Shown one piece after another: positions 1 through 5,255 of a stretch of DNA of 14,644 nt. Made by a program: the position numbers and the translations under genes. Source of the DNA: Acidimicrobiia bacterium (GTDB lineage: Bacteria; Actinomycetota; Acidimicrobiia; Acidimicrobiales; Ilumatobacteraceae). The stretch covers positions 1-14,644 of the forward strand of contig JACCUL010000009.1 of the NCBI GenBank assembly GCA_013811855.1, in the 5' to 3' direction. Under the pieces are notes generated by a model. It did no database searches, was not told where the DNA came from, and saw nothing but the letters and a program-made list of their open reading frames with translations. How positions within the stretch are numbered: position 1 is the first letter of the stretch; each line of letters starts with the position of its first letter.

Positions 1-92
1 TCAAGGAATGCCTCCGCATCGTCCTCAACGAGGAATGGGAGCACCGGCTCTACGCCGAACGTGATCTGACCGCACTGGAGAACGAGAACTGA
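1..92 (+). CDS. DinB-like family protein, C-terminal fragment
   Basis: Only the last 29 codons are in the window; the frame begins at base 3 and ends with TGA at 90-92. The visible tail contains the segment CLRIVLNEEWEHRLYAERDL. From memory this resembles the C-terminal helix of actinobacterial DinB-superfamily proteins, four-helix-bundle metal-binding proteins that often act as thiol-dependent transferases or hydrolases. The metal-binding histidines would lie upstream of the window, so activity cannot be judged. The stop is two bases before the next ATG, so the two genes are probably co-transcribed and translationally coupled. The family call rests on this short tail only. Confidence 0.55.
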   Translation, partial: KECLRIVLNEEWEHRLYAERDLTALENEN

Positions 93-94
93 TC

Positions 95-781
95 ATGGAC
101 ATCCTGCTCATTGCTGGCCTGTGGCTCGACGGATCCGCATGGGACGACGTTGTGCCCGCGCTCGAGGCACTCGGTCACCGCGCCGTGCCGCTCACCCTCC
201 CGGGTCAAGGTGACGGATCTGCGTCCGCCACGCTCGACGACCAGGTCGCAGCGGTGCTCGCCGCCACGGACTCAGCGTCCGAAAAGCCCATGGTGGTGGG
301 GCATTCCGCCGCGTGCACCCTGGCTTGGTTGGCCGCCGACGCGCGACCGGAGAAGGTGGCCAAAGTCGCCCTCATCGGCGGCTTCCCGTCCGCCGATGGG
401 GAGACCTACGCCGACTTCTTCGAGCCAAATGACGGTGTCATGCCCTTCCCCGGCTGGGGCCCATTCGAAGGGCCAGACTCTGCTGACCTCGACGAGGAGG
501 CCAGGCGCAGCATCGCGGCTGCTGCGATCCCCGTCCCCGAAGGGGTGAGCAAGGGCGTGGTGCGTCTGTCGGACGAGCGACGGTTCGATGTTCCTGTCGT
601 GCTCGTGTGCCCCGAATTCACCCCCGCCCAGGCTCAGGAGTGGATCAACGCCGGTGACGTGCCTGAGCTCGTCAAGGCCAAGCACCTTGACTACGTCGAC
701 ATCGACTCGGGCCACTGGCCCATGGTCAGCAAGCCGATCGAACTCGCCCGGCTTCTTGCTGCAGCTGCTGCCGGGACCTGA
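95..781 (+). CDS. alpha/beta hydrolase, small serine-hydrolase type
   Basis: This 228-residue protein has the layout of a compact alpha/beta hydrolase. The N-terminal strand MDILLIAGLWLDGSAWDDVV carries the oxyanion-hole region. The nucleophile elbow is G69-H70-S71-A-A, with alanine where the classic GxSxG has its last glycine. A late DSGHWP motif supplies the likely catalytic His207. The acid is probably Glu174 in the VCPEF segment after a strand. There is no signal peptide, so it should be cytoplasmic. The substrate is unknown; related enzymes are often annotated as esterases or lactonases. The start is two bases after the upstream DinB-like stop, with a GGAG about 13 bases upstream, which fits coupled translation. 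The C-terminus looks natural, but the GNAT remnant begins immediately after the stop. Confidence 0.85.
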   Translation: MDILLIAGLWLDGSAWDDVVPALEALGHRAVPLTLPGQGDGSASATLDDQVAAVLAATDSASEKPMVVGHSAACTLAWLAADARPEKVAKVALIGGFPSADGETYADFFEPNDGVMPFPGWGPFEGPDSADLDEEARRSIAAAAIPVPEGVSKGVVRLSDERRFDVPVVLVCPEFTPAQAQEWINAGDVPELVKAKHLDYVDIDSGHWPMVSKPIELARLLAAAAAGT

Positions 782-783
782 CA

Positions 784-943
784 TGGACCCGAGGCGCCCG
801 AGCCATCGAGGCCTATGCGATGACCACGTCGCACGCCATCGCCGAGAACTCCACTGCGGGGCTCCTGACGCTGTTTCTCGGCGCAGGGTTCACGGAGGTG
901 AGCCCGACCGGCCAAGCGGCGAGCAGTCGTGCAAATTGAGCTC
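784..943 (+). pseudogene. GNAT acetyltransferase remnant (truncated and frameshifted)
   Basis: No intact gene lies here, but the translation resembles the C-terminal third of a GNAT acetyltransferase. From 784 one frame reads WTRGARAIEAYAMTT and later LFLGAGFTEVS, up to base 903. The matching continuation RPAKRRAVVQIEL lies in the next frame from 905 to 943. The shift is explained by one extra C in the CCC at 903-905. The N-terminal acetyl-CoA-binding half is missing, and the remnant abuts the hydrolase stop, suggesting a deletion join. After the shift the frame stays open into the intact GNAT gene downstream. Identification is from remembered family C-termini (AGFxEVSRPxxRRxVVxxxL). It could be true decay, or the shift part could be an assembly error. 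Confidence 0.55.
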
Positions 944-985
944 GCGAGCCGGAAACATGGGATCACTCGCACTCGAAAGGACCCG

Positions 986-1555
986 ATGATGCCGTACGCC
1001 AGCCGACCCCTCGACGCCTACACCTGGAATGCCTTCGCGGAACTTGTCGAGCGCAACAACGGGATCTTCGGCGGATGTTGGTGCATTGGTTACCACCCGG
1101 AGTGCGGCCAGAAGGGGATCAGCCATCGCGCGGTCAAGGAGAGCCGGGTTCGGACAGGTCGCGCTCACGCCGCGCTCGTCCTCGACGAGGACGGCGCCGC
1201 GCAGGGGTGGTGCCAGTACGGCAGCCCCGAGGAACTTCCGGGCATCAAGCACAAGCGCGAGTACGAGAAGGACGCGCCGCGGCGTCCGGACTGGCGGATC
1301 ACCTGCTTCTACGTCGACAAGAGACATCGCGGCCAGGGCATCGCACGGGTGGCACTGGAAGGCGCGCTCGACCAGATCGCCCATTCCGGCGGCGGCCTCG
1401 TCGAGGCCATCCCCGAGATGACGACCGGCCGCGAGGCGCCGGGCCGTTTCCTTTTCAGCGCGTCCGTCGAACTCTTCGAGCAGTACGGGTTCACCCGCGG
1501 CCGGCAGGTTGGCAAGCACGCATGGATCGTGAGCAGGACGGTGGATCCGGTGTGA
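986..1555 (+). CDS. GNAT family N-acetyltransferase
   Basis: The 189-residue product has the acetyl-CoA-binding motif A: strand WRITCFYVDK, then R113-H-R-G116-Q-G118 and the following helix (RVALEGALDQI). A late LFEQYGFTRGR segment matches the family's usual 'YeklGF' region. The N-terminal part has a cysteine-rich GGCWCIGYHPEC patch (residues 29-40), seen in a subgroup of actinobacterial GNATs; whether it binds metal is unknown. The acceptor substrate cannot be predicted. The frame is open back to a GTG at 929, but those codons belong to the upstream remnant. ATG 986 or 989 is preferred because GAAAGGA at 975-981 lies 4 or 7 bases upstream. Residue numbers count from 986. Confidence 0.85.
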   Translation: MMPYASRPLDAYTWNAFAELVERNNGIFGGCWCIGYHPECGQKGISHRAVKESRVRTGRAHAALVLDEDGAAQGWCQYGSPEELPGIKHKREYEKDAPRRPDWRITCFYVDKRHRGQGIARVALEGALDQIAHSGGGLVEAIPEMTTGREAPGRFLFSASVELFEQYGFTRGRQVGKHAWIVSRTVDPV

Positions 1556-1646
1556 GCGCCCCGCTTCTACGCCTCGGCGTGCTCGACAAACACTTCGTCG
1601 GCGTCCTCGAATTGCGACCCGATCGGCCGGGTGTTCACACGACTGC

Positions 1647-1673
1647 GTTCTGAGACCCCCGTGGCGCGGGTAG
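1647..1673 (+). promoter_or_regulatory. candidate SigB/SigF-type stress promoter
   Basis: GTTC at 1647-1650 is followed by 17 bases and GGGTAG at 1668-1673. This resembles the GTTT-N15-17-GGGTA pattern of actinobacterial general-stress sigma factors, with a mismatch in the -35 and at the last -10 base. The predicted transcript start near 1680 gives a leader of about 30 bases with a purine-rich ribosome site before the hemerythrin ATG. Found by eye. Confidence 0.3.
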
Positions 1674-1711
1674 GCGACGCCAACCCCGGAGGAGAAAGAG
1701 GGACCAGCCCC

Positions 1712-2353
1712 ATGACCAGTGCCCGCCGAACGCCGACCCCGCGCCCGCGGCAGGCGTCGACCAAGCGACCAACCAGTTCCTCGCCGAGCGCGTTGTCCGT
1801 GCTGACCGACGACCATCGCGCGGTCGAGAAGCTCTTCGCCCGCTTCGAGGGCCTCGGTCCGAAGGCGCACAAGACACGCCAGTCGCTGGTGGAGAAGACC
1901 TCCCAGCTCTTGTCGACCCACGCCGGCATCGAGGAGATGGTCTTCTATCCCGACGTCCGCTCCAAGCTGGAAGCGCTGAACGACACCGTCCTCGAAGCGC
2001 TGGAGGAGCACCATCTCGTGAAGATGACCTTGGCCGAGCTCCAGGGCATGCGGTCCGAGGACGAGCGGTTCGCCGCCAAGTTCACGGTGCTCATGGAGTG
2101 TGTACGACATCACGTCAAGGAGGAAGAGCGTGAGCTGTTCCCCAAGGTGCGTAAAGCGTTCAGCCGGGGCGAGCTGGAGGCGCTCGGCGAGCGCCTGCTC
2201 GCCGCCAAGTCGACCGCCCCGAAGCGACCACATCCTGAGAGCCCGGATACGCCGCCAGGCAACGTCGTCGCCACGGCGTTGACCGCGCCGCTCGACGCGG
2301 CGGCCAACCTCGCCGGCGCGGCGAGGGACCAGGTGCGCGACCTCGTCACGTAG
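1712..2353 (+). CDS. hemerythrin HHE domain-containing protein
   Basis: The 213-residue product contains a hemerythrin-type four-helix bundle at about residues 28-150. The expected di-iron ligands are visible: His35 (DDHRAVEKLF), His70 with Glu74 (THAGIEEMVFYP), His100 or His101 (EEHH), and His134 with Glu138 (HHVKEEERELFP). Bacterial members bind O2 or NO or sense redox and iron, and are often stress-induced. Before the domain is a basic, Ser/Thr/Pro-rich tail; after it is a proline-containing linker and an Ala-rich amphipathic end (residues 185-213). ATG 1712 is chosen over an in-frame start at 1631 because GGAGG at 1688-1692 and GAGGG at 1698-1702 precede it and the upstream codons show no domain. 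It probably has its own promoter (1647-1673). Confidence 0.9.
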   Translation: MTSARRTPTPRPRQASTKRPTSSSPSALSVLTDDHRAVEKLFARFEGLGPKAHKTRQSLVEKTSQLLSTHAGIEEMVFYPDVRSKLEALNDTVLEALEEHHLVKMTLAELQGMRSEDERFAAKFTVLMECVRHHVKEEERELFPKVRKAFSRGELEALGERLLAAKSTAPKRPHPESPDTPPGNVVATALTAPLDAAANLAGAARDQVRDLVT

Positions 2354-2358
2354 CGCGA

Positions 2359-2372
2359 CCGGCCGTCGCCGG
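2359..2372 (+). terminator. short GC hairpin after the hemerythrin gene
   Basis: CCGGC (2359-2363), loop CGTC and GCCGG (2368-2372) form a perfect 5-bp stem five bases after the hemerythrin stop. There is no T-run, so this is at best a weak intrinsic terminator or an mRNA 3'-end stabiliser. Confidence 0.22.
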
Positions 2373-2526
2373 CTCGCTCACCGACGGTTCAGTCGTGACC
2401 GAACGGGGGAGGTTCCCCTCCAGGGCCGTGCAATTGCGACACGAGGAAAGTGGTGGGGTCATGCCCGGTCACGCTCGTCGTCGTCGGCTCCCCGAACCCA
2501 GCAACGCACGTGAGAGAAGGTTCAGC

Positions 2527-2685
2527 ATGAATGCAACAATCCTGTGGATCATCGCCGCGATCCTCGTGATCGTCGGGATCGTCCAACTGTTCCAGGGTCA
2601 GATCATCTTGGGCGTCGTGTTGATCGTCGCCGGGTGTCTGGTGGGCCCAGGCGGGTACAGCATCTTCCGCTCCCGCAGCGCCTGA
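2527..2685 (+). CDS. GPGG-motif small membrane protein
   Basis: This 52-residue protein is almost entirely hydrophobic. It has two predicted membrane segments, about residues 4-22 and 26-40, separated by a short FQGQ turn. It ends with G40-P-G-G43, YSIF and a basic tail (RSRSA). The layout matches the widespread actinobacterial family of GPGG-motif small membrane proteins, whose function is unknown. The positive tail suggests a cytoplasmic C-terminus and a helical hairpin. ATG 2527 is chosen because AGAAGG lies at 2515-2520 with a 6-base spacer; a longer in-frame start at 2395 would add a non-membrane, Arg-rich stretch. It follows the hemerythrin gene by 173 bases and may share stress control, which is an inference. 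Confidence 0.85.
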   Translation: MNATILWIIAAILVIVGIVQLFQGQIILGVVLIVAGCLVGPGGYSIFRSRSA

Positions 2686-2719
2686 TCACGGACGGCCTCC
2701 CCGAGGGGCGTGCTCGGAC

Positions 2720-2739
2720 GTGGCCGAACGTTCGGCCAC
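2720..2739. repeat. perfect 20-bp palindrome
   Basis: GTGGCCGAACGTTCGGCCAC is its own reverse complement. It lies 35 bases after the GPGG gene stop and 100 bases before the PhoX start. It could be a dimeric-regulator operator or, as RNA, a hairpin ending the GPGG transcript, although no T-run follows. Its right half overlaps the first Pho-box-like repeat. Confidence 0.6.
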
Positions 2740-2751
2740 CGTTCACCTCTG
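2730..2751 (+). promoter_or_regulatory. candidate Pho box (two 11-nt direct repeats)
   Basis: GTTCGGCCACC (2730-2740) is followed directly by GTTCACCTCTG (2741-2751). Streptomyces PhoP binds tandem 11-nt direct-repeat units whose conserved core is GTTCACC. The second unit has the full core and the first has GTTC plus partial agreement. The site is about 90 bases upstream of a PhoX-type phosphatase, the expected target class. No convincing -10 was seen nearby, so the transcript start is not placed. Confidence 0.45.
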
Positions 2752-2838
2752 GGCCAGCCCGTCGTCATCGCCGCCTGCCAACGTGCGCGGCGTCGCTCGT
2801 CAATCCGGGGAGCGATCCCGACGACAGACGAGGTGGCC

Positions 2839-4758
2839 ATGCGCGATCCCGACGACCAGAGTTCGAACCCTTCGGCCAACCCGGAGCTGGCCAGCATGAT
2901 CGAAGCCCGGATGTCGCGGCGGGCGGTGCTGGGAGGGGGGCTGGGGGCGGCGACGATCGGGTTCTTGGGTGGCTCGTCGGTCGTCGGGCGCTCGGCTGGG
3001 GCGGCCGCCTCGACGGCGGCGGCTGCCGTCGCTCCGTCTGCCCGGCGGCTGCGGTTCGGTTTCGACAGCGTGGCGCCGAGCGCCGCCGACGAGTTCGTGG
3101 TCGCCGACGGCTATACGGCGCAGGTGATCATCCCGTGGGGGACGCCGCTGCATTCGGGCGGTCCGGCGTGGCAGGCGGACGCCTCCAACACCGCCGCGGA
3201 GCAGGCCCAGCAGGTCGGCACCCATCACGACGGGATGCACTACTTCCCGTTGCAGCGCAGCCACCCCAACCGGGCCGGGCTGTTGGTGCTCAACCACGAG
3301 TACATCGACCGCACCCTGCTCTACTCCGACGGGGACGCCACGATGACGCCGGAGAAGGTGGCCAAGGCGTTGGCCGGCCACGGTGTCACGGTGATCGAGG
3401 TGCGCCGGTCCGGTGACACCTGGCGCCATGTCGACTCGCCGTACAACCGGCGCATCACCGGGACCACCCCGGTCACCTTCTCCGGACCCGTCGCCGCCGA
3501 CCATCCGGCGCTGCAGGCGGTGGGGCCGCCGTTGGGGACGTTGAACAACTGCGCCAACGGGGCCACGCCGTGGGGCACGTACTTGGCCTGCGAGGAGAAC
3601 TTCAACGGCTACTTCGGCACCACCGACCCGACCTTCGTGGCCACCGCCACCGAGACCCGTTACGGCCTCGACGCCGTCGGGTTCGGGTACCGCTGGTTCG
3701 AAGCCGACGCCCGCTTCGACTTGGCCGTGAACCGCAACGAGCCGAACCGGTTCGGGTGGGTCGTGGAGATCGACCCGTGGGACCCGACGTCGACGCCGGT
3801 CAAACACACGGCGCTGGGTCGGATCAAACATGAGGGTGCGCTGGTCACCACGTCGCGGGGCCGTGTCGTGGTGTACATGGGCGACGACCAAGACAAGGAC
3901 TACATCTACAAGTACGTCAGCGCGGCGCCGTGGCGCACGATGCGCGCCGAGGGCCGCCACCCCCTCGACGAAGGCACCTTGTACGTCGCCCGTTTCAACG
4001 ACGACGGCAGCGGCGACTGGGTGCCGCTGGTGCACGGCCGGAGCAACCTCACCGTCGGCAACGGGTTCGCCGATCAGGCCGACGTGTTGTTGCGCACCCG
4101 CCAAGCCGCCGACGTGCTCGGGGCGACGAAGATGGACCGCCCGGAGTGGATCGCCGAGCACCCCCACACCGGGCACCTGTTCGTCGCCTTGACCAACGGC
4201 ACCAGCGGCGCCAACACCCCCAACCCCCGATTCCCCAACCCCTACGGCCACATCATCCGCTGGCGCGAAGACGGCGGCGACCAGACCGGGACCCACTTCC
4301 ACTGGGACGTCTTCGTGCTCGCCGGCGACCCCGCCTACGACCCGGCCGTCGACATCAACGGCGACATCTTCGGATCACCCGACGGCCTGCGCTTCGACCG
4401 TGAAGGTCGGCTGTGGATCCAGACCGACATCTCCAACTCGTCACAAAACCTGGCCAGCCGCGGCTACGACCACATCGCCAACAACGCCATGCTCGCCGCC
4501 GACCCCCACAGCGGCAAGATCCGCCGCTTCCTCGTCGGCCCCCGCGGCTGCGAGATCACCGGCGCCACCCCGACCCCCGACGGCCAAACACTGTTCGTCA
4601 ACGTCCAACACCCAGGCGAGGCAACCACCGCCTGGGGCACCCCAACACCCGCCGACCCCCGAGTGGTCAGCAACTGGCCCGACTACCACCCCAACGGCCG
4701 GCCCCGCTCAGCAACCGTGGCCATCCGCAAGATCGGCGGCGGCATCATCGGATCATGA
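2839..4758 (+). CDS. PhoX family phosphatase (DUF839), Tat-exported
   Basis: The 639-residue product belongs to the PhoX/DUF839 family, Tat-exported alkaline phosphatases that use Ca2+ and Fe3+ to release phosphate from phosphomonoesters. A Tat signal is visible: S26-R27-R28-A-V-L followed by a Gly/Ala-rich hydrophobic stretch and an Ala-rich cleavage region near 52-60. Family landmarks are NNCANGATPWGTYLACEEN (residues 236-254), K330-H331-E332, the GDD motif at 348-350 followed by YIYKYVS, and the RPEW segment containing Glu436. Exact metal ligands cannot be assigned without an alignment. ATG 2839 is preferred: GAGG at 2830-2833 lies 5 bases upstream, and the longer start at 2710 would run through the palindrome and Pho-like repeats. 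It overlaps the next gene by ATGA, so the two form an operon. Confidence 0.88.
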   Translation: MRDPDDQSSNPSANPELASMIEARMSRRAVLGGGLGAATIGFLGGSSVVGRSAGAAASTAAAAVAPSARRLRFGFDSVAPSAADEFVVADGYTAQVIIPWGTPLHSGGPAWQADASNTAAEQAQQVGTHHDGMHYFPLQRSHPNRAGLLVLNHEYIDRTLLYSDGDATMTPEKVAKALAGHGVTVIEVRRSGDTWRHVDSPYNRRITGTTPVTFSGPVAADHPALQAVGPPLGTLNNCANGATPWGTYLACEENFNGYFGTTDPTFVATATETRYGLDAVGFGYRWFEADARFDLAVNRNEPNRFGWVVEIDPWDPTSTPVKHTALGRIKHEGALVTTSRGRVVVYMGDDQDKDYIYKYVSAAPWRTMRAEGRHPLDEGTLYVARFNDDGSGDWVPLVHGRSNLTVGNGFADQADVLLRTRQAADVLGATKMDRPEWIAEHPHTGHLFVALTNGTSGANTPNPRFPNPYGHIIRWREDGGDQTGTHFHWDVFVLAGDPAYDPAVDINGDIFGSPDGLRFDREGRLWIQTDISNSSQNLASRGYDHIANNAMLAADPHSGKIRRFLVGPRGCEITGATPTPDGQTLFVNVQHPGEATTAWGTPTPADPRVVSNWPDYHPNGRPRSATVAIRKIGGGIIGS

Positions 4759-5255
4759 CCACCGCCGCCAGATCGTCGCCGCGCCGTCAGCTCGTGCTCG
4801 GACTGCTCATCGCCGTCGCCTCCGTCGCCGCCCCGGCCGGGTTGGCTGCCGGCGATGGCGCCGATGGTGGCGGCGGCCACCGGCGCCAGCGGGTTCCCGT
4901 CCTGGACCGCCGGGCCACGCTGTCGGCGGACTACCTGGCGCCCGGCCCGCCGTCGGGCGCGCTGTCCACGCCGGCCAACGGCCGCACGCCGCCGTACCCG
5001 GGTCAGGTCATCCCCGGTTTCTCGGGCATGGTCGACAACGGTGACGGCACGTTCTGGGCGATGCCGGACAACGGCTTCGGCACCAAGGCCAACTCACCCG
5101 ACTTCCTCCTGCGGCTCTATCGCATTCGCCCGAGCTGGGAGACCGCCGAGGGTGGCGAGGGCGGGATCGAGGTCGGTCGATACATCTCGCTGCGCGATCC
5201 GCAGCGCAAGATCCCCTCCCGATCGTCAACGGGACAACGACCGGGCGACTGCTGA
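4755..5255 (+). CDS. esterase-like phytase domain protein, N-terminal part (frameshifted gene)
   Basis: ATG 4755 overlaps the PhoX stop in ATGA, so translation is probably coupled. The product begins with a twin-arginine-like signal (SSPRRQLVLGLL, then a hydrophobic Ala/Val stretch ending near AGLAAG). It enters an esterase-like phytase domain, with PGFSGMVDNGDGTFWAMPDN and YISLRDPQRKIP visible. The family reads on as FPIV and TGSDFDIES, but here the frame ends in unrelated residues and TGA at 5253-5255. The missing continuation is present in another frame from 5219. With one base restored near 5217 the full protein would be about 746 residues with a C-terminal GDPD domain. As written, only about 155 native residues would be made. 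Confidence 0.75.
   Translation: MTTAARSSPRRQLVLGLLIAVASVAAPAGLAAGDGADGGGGHRRQRVPVLDRRATLSADYLAPGPPSGALSTPANGRTPPYPGQVIPGFSGMVDNGDGTFWAMPDNGFGTKANSPDFLLRLYRIRPSWETAEGGEGGIEVGRYISLRDPQRKIPSRSSTGQRPGDC
5211..5222 (+). other. single-base frameshift site
   Basis: The upstream frame reads ATC CCC TCC CGA while the downstream frame reads CCG ATC GTC from 5219. One missing base between 5217 and 5218 (TTC instead of TC) would restore Ile-Pro-Phe-Pro-Ile-Val, the usual family sequence. The site is next to a CCCC and a CCC run, where real slippage or a consensus error is plausible. Confidence 0.75.

Noticed and set aside
1567..1633. Possible minus-strand C-terminal tail (IGSQFEDADEVFVEHAEA) in the gap before the hemerythrin gene
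   Set aside because: It reads like a plausible protein end, but it is only about 20 codons, the frame further upstream runs antisense to the hemerythrin gene, and no family is recognised.
890..2233. Long minus-strand open frame opposite the GNAT and hemerythrin genes
   Set aside because: The translation is low-complexity with no domain, while the plus strand encodes recognisable GNAT and hemerythrin motifs. Typical high-GC antisense shadow.
2710..2838. Upstream GTG start for the PhoX gene
   Set aside because: It would place coding sequence over the palindrome and Pho-like repeats and give a long Arg-rich extension before the Tat signal. ATG 2839 has a ribosome site.
2800..4302. 500-codon minus-strand open frame opposite PhoX
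   Set aside because: Arg/Val/Gly-rich translation with no motif; PhoX motifs on the plus strand explain the sequence.
5211..5255. Programmed ribosomal frameshift in the phytase/GDPD gene
   Set aside because: A -1 slip would join the frames, but the heptamer does not fit X XXY YYZ and no downstream pseudoknot was evident. A base loss is simpler.
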